DNA of 64,000 nucleotides. It comes from Actinopolymorpha sp. NPDC004070. Lineage in GTDB: Bacteria > Actinomycetota > Actinomycetes > Propionibacteriales > Actinopolymorphaceae. The notes beneath the pieces are model-generated. The model was not told where the DNA came from. It saw only the letters and a program-made list of their open reading frames with translations, and did no database searches. Made by a program: the position numbers and the translations under genes. Location: positions 620,001 to 684,000 of the forward strand of contig NZ_JBEXMJ010000001.1 in assembly GCF_040610475.1 (NCBI RefSeq), given 5' to 3'. Position 1 is the stretch's first letter, and the number at the start of each line of letters is the position of its first letter. Positions 44,060-52,093 of the stretch are shown here, in pieces.

Positions 44060-45394
44060 CTAGGGTCTGGCGGGGGACAGCTCGCCCTGGTCCAGGCCGT
44101 CGCCCCGATCCTCGTCCGCATCCCGTTCGGCCGCGGGGCGGTTCGGAATCCGGATGGACGCGGCGGCCGCCAGGAAGCAGAGCAGGCCGGCGCCGGTGAA
44201 CGCGAGGGTGTAGCTGCCCAGGTCGTCGCGGATCACGCCCGCGGCGGTGGCGGCGATCGCCGCGCCGATCTGGTGGCAGGCGAAGACCCAGCCGAACACG
44301 ATCGGTCCCGCGGTGCCGAAATGCGTACGGCACAAGACGATCGTCGGCGGCACGGTCGCCACCCAGTCCAGTCCGTAGAACACGATGAAGATCAGCAGGC
44401 TCGGGTGCGGTTCGGCCGAGAGCAGGGACGGCAGCAGCAGGAGGGAGCCGCCGCGCAGCGCGTAGTACATTCCTAGCAGCAGCGGCGCCGGAACCCGGTC
44501 GGTGAGCCAGCCGGAGGCGACCGTCCCCACCACGTCCATCACGCCGGCCAGGGCCAGCAGCGACGCGGCCACCGGCTCGGCCATGCCGTGGTCGTGGGCG
44601 GCCGGGATCAGGTGGATCTGGATCAGCCCGTTGGTCGACATGCCGCAGATCGCGAAGCCCGCCGCGAGCAGCCAGAACGGCCGGGTGCGGGCGGCCGCGG
44701 CCAGCGTGGCCAGGGCACGCCCGGCGGCCGGATGCTGGGCGGGTTCGCCGGGTTCGTCACCGTTCGCGCCGTACGGCTTGAGGCCGACGTCGCTCGGCCG
44801 GTCGCGCAGGAACACCACGACCAGCGGAATGACCGCCAGGGCGGCGATCGTCACGGTCCAGGACGCGCTGCGCCAGCCCGAGCCGACGGCGAGAGTGGCG
44901 AGTACGGGCAGGAACACCAGCCGGCCGGCCGCGCCGCCGGAGGTGAGCACACCGGTCACCAGGCCGCGATGCCGTACGAACCACCGCCCGGTGATCGTGG
45001 CCACGAAGCCCAGCGCCATCGCACCGGTACCCAGGCCGACGAGCACGCCCCACAGCAGGACCAGCTGCCAGCTGGTGGTCATGTACACCGTCAGGCCGCT
45101 GCCCACCACGATCAACGCGAGCGCACCGACCAGGACGCGGCGGATCCCGAACCGCTCCATCAGTGCGGCCGCGAACGGCGCGGTCAGGCCGTAGAGGAGG
45201 AGATTGACCGAGATCGCGAGCGAGATGGTGCTGCGGGACCAGCCGAACTCCTCCTGCAGTGGAGTGACCAGGACACCGGGAGTGGCACCGAATCCGGCGG
45301 CGGCGACCAGGGTGAGCATCGAGACCCCCGCGACGAGCCAGGCACGGTGGAGGCGGGGCGCCCGGGTGGACGTTGGCGCGGTGGACGTTTGCAC
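44060..45394 (-). CDS. MFS transporter, monocarboxylate/oxalate-like
   Basis: 444 residues, 12 predicted helices in two halves joined by a cytoplasmic loop (about 205-235). Loop 2-3 reads ALMERFGIRRVLVGA, the MFS motif A region. FGATPGVLVTPLQEEFGWSRSTISLAISVNLLLYGL resembles proteins annotated as oxalate/formate or monocarboxylate carriers. The substrate is not known. The GTG at 45394 starts the coding region; longer frames overlap the divergent regulator. Its promoter is shared with the GlxA-type regulator, which probably controls it. Confidence 0.85.
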   Translation of the reverse strand: MQTSTAPTSTRAPRLHRAWLVAGVSMLTLVAAAGFGATPGVLVTPLQEEFGWSRSTISLAISVNLLLYGLTAPFAAALMERFGIRRVLVGALALIVVGSGLTVYMTTSWQLVLLWGVLVGLGTGAMALGFVATITGRWFVRHRGLVTGVLTSGGAAGRLVFLPVLATLAVGSGWRSASWTVTIAALAVIPLVVVFLRDRPSDVGLKPYGANGDEPGEPAQHPAAGRALATLAAAARTRPFWLLAAGFAICGMSTNGLIQIHLIPAAHDHGMAEPVAASLLALAGVMDVVGTVASGWLTDRVPAPLLLGMYYALRGGSLLLLPSLLSAEPHPSLLIFIVFYGLDWVATVPPTIVLCRTHFGTAGPIVFGWVFACHQIGAAIAATAAGVIRDDLGSYTLAFTGAGLLCFLAAAASIRIPNRPAAERDADEDRGDGLDQGELSPARP

Positions 45395-45431
45395 AGGAAC
45401 CAGTCTTCGGGACCGGCCGGGCGCGAACGAG

Positions 45432-45445
45432 TGGCCTGAAGGCCA
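45432..45445. promoter_or_regulatory. Palindrome TGGCC-TGAA-GGCCA in the divergent promoter
   Basis: A perfect 5-bp-arm inverted repeat lies midway in the 71-bp gap between the MFS gene and the GlxA-type regulator. Position and symmetry suit an operator for that regulator, but AraC-type proteins often bind direct repeats, so this is tentative. Confidence 0.35.
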
Positions 45446-45465
45446 ACATGTGCAAGGATCGGGCC

Positions 45466-46458
45466 ATGCCATTTCCTGTCACCGACTCCCGGCACCGGGT
45501 CGCGGTGCTGGCCCTGCCCGGCGTCGTGCCGTTCGACCTGGGCACGGCGACCCAGGTCTTCTGCTCCGCCCGCGACGGCGACGACCGCAGGCACTACGCC
45601 GTTCGGGTCGGTACGCCCGACGGGGCGGCGGTGCGAACGGCCGCCGGCTTCGACGTGACCCCCGAGCACGGACCGGAGTTGCTCGCCGCCGCGGACACCG
45701 TGGTGGTGCCCGGCGTGCACGGCGGACCCGCGATGACCGACGGGACGCTGGACCCGCTGATCGGCCAGGCGCTGCGGGAGGTGGTGGCGACCGGCCGGCG
45801 ACTGGTGTCGATCTGCACCGGCGCCTTCGTACTGGCCGCGGCCGGGGTGCTGGACGGCCGCCCGGCCACGACCCACTGGGCGCACGCCGAGCGGTTCCGG
45901 CAGTTGTACCCGAAGGTGCGGCTCGACCCGGACGTGCTGTTCGTCGACGACGGTCCGGTGCTCACCTCGGCGGGCGTGGGCGCAGGGCTCGATCTGTGCC
46001 TGCACATCATCCGCCGCGACCACGGTGCCGAGGTGGCCAACGGCGCCGCCCGCCGATGTGTGGTGCCGCCCTGGCGTGACGGCGGCCAGTCGCAGTACAT
46101 CGAGCGCCCGGTTCCCTCTCCGGCCGGCACCACCACCGAACCAACCCGTCGCTGGATGCTGAACCACCTGGCCGACCCGCTCGACCTGCAGGCGCTGGCC
46201 GGGCACGCGCGGATGAGCGTACGGACGTTCACCCGGCGGTTCCGGGAGGAGACGGGCCTGAGCCCGGGCGCCTGGCTGGGCCGGCAGCGGGTCGAGCATG
46301 CCCGGCACCTGCTGGAGTCCACCGACCTGCCGGTCGACGCGGTTGCCCGGGCCGCGGGGTTCGCGACCACCGCGTCGTTGCGCCAGCACCTGCACGCGGT
46401 CGTCGGGGTCTCGCCGCTGGCGTACCGGCGGACCTTCCGCGGTGGGTCCGAGCGCTGA
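45466..46458 (+). CDS. GlxA-family AraC-type regulator (DJ-1/PfpI domain + HTH)
   Basis: 330 residues. The N-terminal DJ-1/PfpI-like domain (about 8-180) has the nucleophile-elbow region RLVSICTGAFVLAAAGVLDGRPATTHW. The C-terminal AraC domain (about 215-325) has two helix-turn-helix motifs, LAGHARMSVRTFTRRFREETG and VARAAGFATTASLRQHLH, the latter read as overlapping pieces. Such regulators respond to amino acid or carnitine/choline-like metabolites. It diverges from the MFS gene, its likely target. ATG 45466 is chosen; ATG 45448 is in frame upstream. Confidence 0.9.
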   Translation: MPFPVTDSRHRVAVLALPGVVPFDLGTATQVFCSARDGDDRRHYAVRVGTPDGAAVRTAAGFDVTPEHGPELLAAADTVVVPGVHGGPAMTDGTLDPLIGQALREVVATGRRLVSICTGAFVLAAAGVLDGRPATTHWAHAERFRQLYPKVRLDPDVLFVDDGPVLTSAGVGAGLDLCLHIIRRDHGAEVANGAARRCVVPPWRDGGQSQYIERPVPSPAGTTTEPTRRWMLNHLADPLDLQALAGHARMSVRTFTRRFREETGLSPGAWLGRQRVEHARHLLESTDLPVDAVARAAGFATTASLRQHLHAVVGVSPLAYRRTFRGGSER

Positions 46459-46459
46459 G

Positions 46460-46485
46460 CGGGGCCGAGCGTTTCGCCGGCCCCG
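46460..46485. terminator. Hairpin between the convergent GlxA-type and LacI genes
   Basis: CGGGGCCG (46460-46467) pairs with CGGCCCCG (46478-46485). A bulged A and a further 3-bp GCG/CGC stem with TTT loop extend it. It lies directly after the regulator stop and 11 bp from the LacI-gene stop. Confidence 0.65.
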
Positions 46486-46496
46486 GAGGGCCGCTG

Positions 46497-47513
46497 TCAA
46501 CCGGCGCTTGTCCGCGTACGCGACCGCAGTGAACTCGCCCGTACGTGCAACTCGGTGGGCAGCACCGTCACCGACGGCGGCCTGGACGGGTCCTCGACCC
46601 GGCGCAGCAACAGGTCGGCGGCGGTGCGCCCGATCTCGTACGTGGGTTGGGTGATCGTGGACAGCGGCGGCCGGATCAGCGTCGCGCACGGCACGTCGTC
46701 GAACCCGAAGACACCCACGTCGGCGGGCACCCGCAGGCCCCGGTCGACCAGGCACTCCAGCGCGCCGACGGTGAGCAGGTTGTTGGTGGCGAACACCGCG
46801 TCCGGGCGAGGCGTGTGGTCGAGGAGCTCGCCCATGGCGGCGTACCCGCCCTGCTCGCGGAAGTCGGTGTGGCGTACCAGCCGCGGATCCGGTTTCCGGT
46901 CGGCCGCCCGCAGCGCGCGGCGGTAGCCCTCGAGGCGTTCCTCGGCGGTGCTGACGTCGCGCGGCCCGGTGATGCAGGCGACCCGGGTGAAGCCCTCGTC
47001 GAGGAGGTGGGCGGTGGCGAGTTCGGCGGCGCTGGTGTTGTCCACCGTCACCGTGTCCACCTCGACCTCCTCCGCCCGCCGGTCGATGGCCACGATCGGT
47101 ACGCCGGCCGACACCAGCTGGGCCAGGTGACCCGGCTGGTTGGTCGGCGAGACGATCACCCCGGCCATCTGCTCGGCCAGGATCGCGGCGATGTAGTCGG
47201 CCTCCTTGGCCGGGCTCTCGTCGCTGTTGCAGAGCACCACCGAGTACCTCGCCTGCTGCGCGACGTCCTCGACCCCGCGCACCAGCGCGGTGAAGAACGG
47301 GTTGTTGATGTCGGAGACGAGCACCGCCCACAGGTGGGTCTGACTGCGGCGCAGGCTGCGGGCGAGCGCGTTGGGCCGGTAGTCGAGCTCGGTCGCGGCG
47401 GCACGGACACGGTCGGCCAGTTGTGCGTCGACGGTCTGCTTGCCGTTGAGCACCCGGGAGACGGTGGACGCGGAGACGCCCGCGCGGCGGGCGACGTCGT
47501 AGATCGTGGCCAT
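46497..47513 (-). CDS. LacI-family transcriptional repressor
   Basis: 338 residues. Helix-turn-helix TIYDVARRAGVSASTVSRVLNG at the N-terminus (read in two pieces), hinge helix NALARSLRR, then the periplasmic-binding-protein-like effector domain (about 60-330) with VLVSDINNPFF. The effector is likely a sugar, but no carbohydrate operon adjoins it; the nearest sugar gene is the GH31 4 kb away. It follows the acyl-CoA dehydrogenase gene on the same strand but is separated from it by a terminator. Confidence 0.92.
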   Translation of the reverse strand: MATIYDVARRAGVSASTVSRVLNGKQTVDAQLADRVRAAATELDYRPNALARSLRRSQTHLWAVLVSDINNPFFTALVRGVEDVAQQARYSVVLCNSDESPAKEADYIAAILAEQMAGVIVSPTNQPGHLAQLVSAGVPIVAIDRRAEEVEVDTVTVDNTSAAELATAHLLDEGFTRVACITGPRDVSTAEERLEGYRRALRAADRKPDPRLVRHTDFREQGGYAAMGELLDHTPRPDAVFATNNLLTVGALECLVDRGLRVPADVGVFGFDDVPCATLIRPPLSTITQPTYEIGRTAADLLLRRVEDPSRPPSVTVLPTELHVRASSLRSRTRTSAG

Positions 47514-47540
47514 GGTGGTGGCTCAGCGTAGGACACAGCA

Positions 47541-47576
47541 GGGCGCTCTCGTCCGTCCCGGTCGGAGAGAGCGCCC
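47541..47576 (-). terminator. Strong hairpin after the acyl-CoA dehydrogenase gene
   Basis: GGGCGCTCTC (47541-47550) pairs with GAGAGCGCCC (47567-47576). An inner TCCG/CGGA stem extends it beyond one bulge. It lies 21 bp past the stop of the minus-strand dehydrogenase gene and isolates the LacI gene from it. Confidence 0.8.
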
Positions 47577-47597
47577 CGCGTCTGCGTGCCCGCCGCG

Positions 47598-49517
47598 TCA
47601 GATCATCCGGCGGGCGAGGTTCTCCTTGCCCGAGGCGCCGTGAGCGGATCCGGCGATCCACGGGCCGTCGGGGTAGAGGTGGAGTACGCCCTCCTCCACC
47701 CAGGTGTAGCGACCGGCCATGATCTGCTTGGCCAGCGCGTCGTCGCTGTCGTCCGCGTTGACCCACAGCCGGCGGAACAGCTCCCGGATCCGGGTCCGCG
47801 CCTGGACGCAGAACGCCTCCGCCAGTTCGTACGCCGCGGCGCCGCGCTCGGGGTCCTCCTGCCGCAGGCGCTCGGCCCGCACACAGGCCGCCGTCATGGC
47901 GAACAGCTCCGCGCCGATGTCGACCACCCGGGCGAGGAATCCCTGCCGCTGTTCGAGTTTGGCCTGCCAGCGCGCCATGCCGTAGAAGGTGTTGCGGGCC
48001 AGCTTGCGCGAGGCGCGCTCCACGAACCGCAGATGCGGGGCCAGGTCACCGAACTCGGCGTACGACGAGGGCCGGTGTCCCTTGCCGGTGACCAGCCGCG
48101 GCAGCCACCGTCCGTAGAAGCCGCTCGCCCTGGCCGCCGCCTTCGCCTTCGCGCCGGTGTCGGCCTGCACGTCGGCCAGCGCACCCGCGGCCTGCAGGTG
48201 GGTGTCGACCGCCTCGCGGGCGATCATCAGGTGCATGATCTCGGTCGAACCCTCGAAGATCCGGTTGATGCGCATGTCCCGCAGCATCTGCTCCACGGGC
48301 ACAGCCCGCTCACCGCGCGCCGCCAGCGACTCCGCGCTCTCGTAGCCGCGGCCGCCCCGGATCTGCACGAGTTCGTCGATCATCTGCCAGGCCTTCTCGC
48401 TGGCGTACAGCTTGGCCAGCGCCGCCTCCAGCCGGATGTCGAGGGAGCCCTGGTCGGCCATCCCGGCGGACAGTTCGAGGACGCTCTCCAGCGCGTACGA
48501 CGTGGCCGCGATGAAGGAGATCTTGTGCGCGATGGCCGCGTGCCGGCCGATCGGGCGGCCCCACTGTTCGCGTTCTGCGGACCACTCGCGGGCGACCTTC
48601 AGAGCCCACTTGCCCGCGCCCGCGCACATCGCGGGGATCGACAGCCGGCCGGCGTTCAGCGTCGTCAGCGCGATCTTCAGGCCCATGCCCTCCTCGGCGA
48701 GCCGGTTCGCGGCGGGGACCCGCACCTGGTGGAAGCGGGTGACGCCGTTCTCGATGCCGCGCAGGCCCATGAAGGCGTTGCGGTTCTCGACCGTGATGCC
48801 GGGGCTGTCGGCCTCGACCACGAAGGCGGTGATGCCGCCGCGGTGGCCCTCCGAGCGGGGCACCCGGGCCATCACCACGACGAGTTCGGCCACGACGCCG
48901 TTCGTCGTCCACAGCTTCACGCCGTCCAGGACGTACTCGGAGCCGTCCGCGCTCGGCACGGCGGCCATCGCCAGCCGGGCGGGGTCGGAACCGACGTCGG
49001 GTTCGGTGAGCAGGAACGCGCTGATCGCGCCGCGCGCACAGCGGGGGAGGTACTCCCGCTTCTGCTCCTCGGTGCCGAACATCTTCACCGGTTCGGGCAC
49101 GCCGATCGACTGGTGCGCCGACAGCAGAGCGCCGATGCTCGGGTGGACCGAGCTTGCCAGCATCAGCCCGGCGCCGTAGTCGGCCATCGACAGGCCGAGA
49201 CCGCCGTACTCCACCGGGATCTTCATCCCGAACGCGCCCAGGGCGGCGAAGCCCTTCGCGTACTCGTCGGGGATGCGGGACTCACGTTCGATGACCTGGC
49301 CGTCCAGCGTCTCGCAGTACGCGCGCAGGCGGGCCAGGAACTCCCGGCCCCGGAGGATCTTGTCGGCGGGAGGACGCGGGGCGGGATGGATCAGGTCGAG
49401 GCGGAGCTGCCCGAGGTAGAGGTCCTTGGCGAAGCTCGGCTTGACCCAGGAAGCCTCGCGGGCCGCCTCGGCGACAGCGCGAGCTTCCACTTCGGTGACG
49501 CGGCCGGTCTGGCTCAT
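47598..49517 (-). CDS. Large acyl-CoA dehydrogenase (FadE type, about 640 residues)
   Basis: 639 residues: ACAD core (about 70-440) plus a C-terminal helical extension of about 200 residues, as in long-chain FadE and VLCAD-type enzymes. FAD/substrate signatures AFLLTEPDVGSDPARL and KLWTTNGVVAELVVVMAR are present, and the catalytic glutamate is in RIFEGSTEIMHLMIAREA. It introduces the first double bond in fatty acyl-CoA. The ATG is preceded by a short gap that holds an inverted repeat (49551-49564), a likely repressor site. No other beta-oxidation gene is adjacent. Confidence 0.93.
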   Translation of the reverse strand: MSQTGRVTEVEARAVAEAAREASWVKPSFAKDLYLGQLRLDLIHPAPRPPADKILRGREFLARLRAYCETLDGQVIERESRIPDEYAKGFAALGAFGMKIPVEYGGLGLSMADYGAGLMLASSVHPSIGALLSAHQSIGVPEPVKMFGTEEQKREYLPRCARGAISAFLLTEPDVGSDPARLAMAAVPSADGSEYVLDGVKLWTTNGVVAELVVVMARVPRSEGHRGGITAFVVEADSPGITVENRNAFMGLRGIENGVTRFHQVRVPAANRLAEEGMGLKIALTTLNAGRLSIPAMCAGAGKWALKVAREWSAEREQWGRPIGRHAAIAHKISFIAATSYALESVLELSAGMADQGSLDIRLEAALAKLYASEKAWQMIDELVQIRGGRGYESAESLAARGERAVPVEQMLRDMRINRIFEGSTEIMHLMIAREAVDTHLQAAGALADVQADTGAKAKAAARASGFYGRWLPRLVTGKGHRPSSYAEFGDLAPHLRFVERASRKLARNTFYGMARWQAKLEQRQGFLARVVDIGAELFAMTAACVRAERLRQEDPERGAAAYELAEAFCVQARTRIRELFRRLWVNADDSDDALAKQIMAGRYTWVEEGVLHLYPDGPWIAGSAHGASGKENLARRMI

Positions 49518-49550
49518 GGCTCACCCTTTCGCCGGTACTACCGGCCAGTG

Positions 49551-49564
49551 TTACTCGCCAGTAA
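49551..49564. promoter_or_regulatory. Inverted repeat TTACTCGCCAGTAA upstream of the acyl-CoA dehydrogenase gene
   Basis: TTACT and AGTAA are perfect arms around CGCC, 34 bp before the ATG. A second, imperfect TACT-N7-AGTG lies next to it (about 49536-49550). AT-rich arms in this GC-rich DNA and the position suggest an operator, perhaps for a TetR-type fatty-acid regulator. No such regulator is adjacent. Confidence 0.5.
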
Positions 49565-49706
49565 GAGGCGTGCCAGGGGAACCTGAAAAGGGACCGACAG
49601 CTTGGGCGAGTGGTCCGAAAGGTGCCGTTGACAGTGGTTGGCCTCGGTCGCGTACGGTCCGAGAAGCCTGTGTACGCAGGCGAAACGGACCTGTCGGGCA
49701 GGCCTG

Positions 49707-50651
49707 TCAGGCGTCGGTTGACGACCACTCACGGTCTGGTGACCTCGGCGGCCGGGGCGGGAAGGGCCGCCGGTCCATGCGGGGCACGACCCGATGAACC
49801 GTGGCCAGGGTGAGTGCCATCACCAGGCAGGCGGTGCCGGAGATGGCGGCCGCGCTTCCGGCGTACGCCACGAAAAGCCGCCGCCGGGTCAGCGCGTCGA
49901 TGTTCGCGTACAGCCCGGGGTCGGCGACCGCCGCGGCGAGGATGCCGCCGGCCACCAGGGCCACGCCGGCCACCGCGAGCAGTGAGACGGCGTACGGATG
50001 AGCCTCCCGGGTGGTGGCCCGGGCGAACCGGGACTGGGCGAGGACCAAACAGAACCCGCCACCGGCCGCCCAGCCGCCGACGATCAGCAGTGCCGCCACG
50101 GCGTCGCTGGGCCGGTGCCAGCCGGCGGACAGCGTGGCCACCGCGGTCAGCGCGGAGTAGCCGGCGCCGAGCACCGCCGCCGTGCCGCGCAGGGCGGGTG
50201 GGAGCACCAGGACGAACGCGACGGCGACCGACGCGGCCACCGTGGTGTGCCCGCTCGGCAGGCTGTTCAGGCCGGCCGCCGTCTCGCCCTGGACGCCGAG
50301 GTCGGGGCGCTGGATGACGACGTGCTTGAGTACCTGGGTGGTGAGGTTGGAGCCGGCGACCACGAGCGTGGCGACCAGCGCGAGCAGCACCCGGCGTCTG
50401 GCCAGCGCGATGAACCCGATCAGCAGGGTCGCGGCCGCGAGGGAGGCCACCGACACCACGTCCAGCACCCGGGTCACCAACGTGTGCACGTGTGTCTGGC
50501 CGACCACGTTGCCGGCGAGCGCCACCGAGTCCAGGAGCTGGCCGTGGTGGGTGTGGATGAAGATCCACCACACGGCCGCCAGTGCGACGACGAAGCCGAG
50601 AGTGAGGGTGAACAGCCAGGACGCGGTGACTCCACGGGAGCGGCTCGGCAT
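49707..50651 (-). CDS. PAP2-superfamily membrane phosphatase
   Basis: 314 residues with six or more helices. The three acid-phosphatase motifs are KHVVIQRPD, LPSGHTTVAAS and SAGWHRPSDAVAA, covering the conserved Lys, Arg, Ser-Gly-His and His-Arg-Asp residues. It probably dephosphorylates a lipid such as phosphatidate or undecaprenyl pyrophosphate on the outer face. Additional C-terminal helices (about 215-290) exceed the usual six-helix core. The start is uncertain: ATG 50651, or GTG 50672 seven codons earlier. A 16-bp inverted repeat lies 40 bp upstream. Confidence 0.88.
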   Translation of the reverse strand: MPSRSRGVTASWLFTLTLGFVVALAAVWWIFIHTHHGQLLDSVALAGNVVGQTHVHTLVTRVLDVVSVASLAAATLLIGFIALARRRVLLALVATLVVAGSNLTTQVLKHVVIQRPDLGVQGETAAGLNSLPSGHTTVAASVAVAFVLVLPPALRGTAAVLGAGYSALTAVATLSAGWHRPSDAVAALLIVGGWAAGGGFCLVLAQSRFARATTREAHPYAVSLLAVAGVALVAGGILAAAVADPGLYANIDALTRRRLFVAYAGSAAAISGTACLVMALTLATVHRVVPRMDRRPFPPRPPRSPDREWSSTDA

Positions 50652-50690
50652 GCGATCACGGTAACTGCTCACCCTGGGTGCCCGGCCGCT

Positions 50691-50738
50691 TCCCGGAGGC
50701 CTCATCCCCGACGGGCGGCGGAGATGAGGCCTCCGGGA
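50691..50738. repeat. Perfect 16-bp inverted repeat upstream of the PAP2 gene
   Basis: TCCCGGAGGCCTCATC (50691-50706) pairs with GATGAGGCCTCCGGGA (50723-50738) around a 16-nt loop. It looks like a terminator but follows no gene on either strand: on the minus strand it precedes the PAP2 start, and on the plus strand it precedes the ssrA promoter. It may be an insulator or part of the PAP2 leader. Confidence 0.7.
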
Positions 50739-50794
50739 GTCGCCTCTGGACATGTCTCACATAACGGACGCCCGGCGCCGGCCGCGGAATGCGG

Positions 50795-50824
50795 ATGACC
50801 TACGCGGGCGTTGGGCAGTACAGT
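50795..50824 (+). promoter_or_regulatory. Candidate ssrA promoter
   Basis: ATGACC (50795-50800) and TACAGT (50819-50824) are 18 bp apart; the second fits TANNNT. Transcription from about 50831 would give a precursor with a leader of roughly 55 nt before the mature tmRNA end at 50887. Confidence 0.35.
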
Positions 50825-50886
50825 GGTCCGGGTCGGTCGGGTACGCCCGATCCGGCGCGAGCAGGACAACCTTGACAACTCAACAT

Positions 50887-51257
50887 GGGGGTGAACGGTT
50901 TCGACTTCGTGCGATCGCTTCAGGGGAAGCGGGCCGAGGACCCAGGGTCGTCTCGTTAACGATCCCTGGAAACCAATAAGTGCCGATTCCAAGCGCACTA
51001 ACTTCGCTCTCGCCGCCTGAGGCGAGCTGACGAAGGGTCAGCCCGGGAGTGCCTTCGGCCCGGGTCCTGATCTCATCAAGAGGGCTCACCTGTACGGACT
51101 GGCCACTGGGCCGTACGGGGAAATGAACAGTGGCTGGGCCCGTCGGCGACTTGCCTGTGAGAGCGCCGGGGCCGAGTAGAACGCCTAACAGGATGCGCCC
51201 GGAGAAGCCCTGAAACATCGACGAAGGACGCGGGTTCGATTCCCGCCACCTCCACCA
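50887..51257 (+). ncRNA. ssrA: Transfer-messenger RNA (tmRNA)
   Basis: 371 nt. The 5' end GGGGGUG pairs with CACCUCC near the 3' end, followed by A and an encoded CCA. The tRNA-like T arm is GGGUUCGAUUCCC. The tag frame at 50982-51017 encodes ADSKRTNFALAA followed by TGA, resembling the mycobacterial ADS...ALAA tag, and is preceded by the usual AAUAAGU resume region. With SmpB it rescues stalled ribosomes and marks products for Clp proteases. It is complete, one-piece, and separate from smpB. Confidence 0.96.
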
Positions 51258-51262
51258 ACCGC

Positions 51263-51298
51263 AAGGCCCCTGGTCAGAGCCATCTGACCAGGGGCTTT
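51263..51298 (+). terminator. ssrA terminator
   Basis: A 13-bp perfect stem (51266-51278 with 51283-51295) around a GCCA loop is extended by G-T and A-T pairs and ends in CTTT. It starts 5 nt after the encoded CCA. Confidence 0.92.
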
Positions 51299-51404
51299 CG
51301 CGTGCCAGTGACCACTTTACGACCAGTTTGTGTACGGGCGGTCGCCCCTCGGACACGTCCGACAGCGAGCGTCAGTGTCGCGCGCCAGGCGGCGTCGGGC
51401 TCAA

Positions 51405-51644
51405 TCACCTGATCGACTCCCAAGATCCGCGGTGGCTGCCAAGGTGCGTTCGAGAGCGGCCCAGGCCGCGTAGAGGCCGTCCGGATCTGCGGCGTGCCGG
51501 TCGGCGCGCCCGGAAAGCGAACCGCATCACGACACCGGACAGGTCAGCCCCAACGAATCGAGCACCACGCAGGTCCGCGCCGGCGAACTCTGCTCCCTGC
51601 AGGTTGCTGGACCGCGTGAAGGTTGCCACAGCATTCCTCTTCAC
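51405..51644 (-). pseudogene. Remnant of a pentapeptide-repeat (DinB-linked) protein
   Basis: The frame opening at GTG 51644 encodes NLQGAEFAGADLRGARFVGADLSGVVMR, four to five pentapeptide repeats (A(D/N)LxG), then turns into arginine-rich sequence. From about 51535 a different frame encodes DPDGLYAAWAALERTLAATADL, which resembles the start of the DinB-type helical domain that follows pentapeptide repeats in a common actinobacterial family, and stops near 51400. The middle is missing and the frame shifted, so the gene looks broken. The second-frame match is my reading of a short segment and is less certain than the repeats. Confidence 0.5.
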
Positions 51645-51746
51645 GCTAAGGCGCGATGTGGCGTTGCATCCCTCAGCGCCACTTGGCGATCTTACGGTCA
51701 GGCTCGAACCCGAACTCAGGGGTGGGCCGGTCCATACTGGTCGGCC

Positions 51747-52076
51747 ATGGATCTGGACGAGTACCAGTGCGGCGCCCTGCGCACCGCCGCGTCGCGGGAC
51801 AAGAAGAACGAGCTACTGCACCTGGTGCTCGGGCTGGTCGGCGAGTCGGGTGAGATCGCCGAGAAGTTCAAGAAGTGGGTACGCGACCAGGACAGCGACG
51901 AGTCGCGGATCGACCGGGCCAGCGTGGCCAAGGAACTCGGGGACGTGCTCTGGTACGTCGCGGTGCTCGCCGACTACCTCGACCTGTCGCTGGACGACAT
52001 CGCGAGCGGCAACCTCGCCAAGCTGGCAAGCCGCCAGGATCGCGGCGTCCTGGGTGGGAGCGGCGACAACCGTTGA
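51747..52076 (+). CDS. MazG-like nucleotide pyrophosphohydrolase
   Basis: 109 residues, all-alpha. GLVGESGEIAEKFKKWVRD supplies the ExxE half and KELGDVLWYVAVLADYLD the ExxxD half of the MazG/NTP-PPase metal site. It probably hydrolyses a non-canonical nucleoside triphosphate to the monophosphate. A short C-terminal tail is Gly/Arg-rich. Transcribed alone; the nearest plus-strand neighbour upstream is ssrA with its terminator. Confidence 0.9.
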   Translation: MDLDEYQCGALRTAASRDKKNELLHLVLGLVGESGEIAEKFKKWVRDQDSDESRIDRASVAKELGDVLWYVAVLADYLDLSLDDIASGNLAKLASRQDRGVLGGSGDNR

Positions 52077-52093
52077 TGTGCCGCGCTGCGTGA

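Noticed and set aside
51230..51257. Attachment-site duplication at the 3' end of ssrA
   Set aside because: The end of the tmRNA gene (GATTCCCGCCACCTCCACCA) was not found a second time in the window, and no integrase gene is present.
51076..51356. Protein-coding frames across the tmRNA
   Set aside because: The tmRNA folds, tag frame and encoded CCA explain this stretch; the frames on the other strand are chance.
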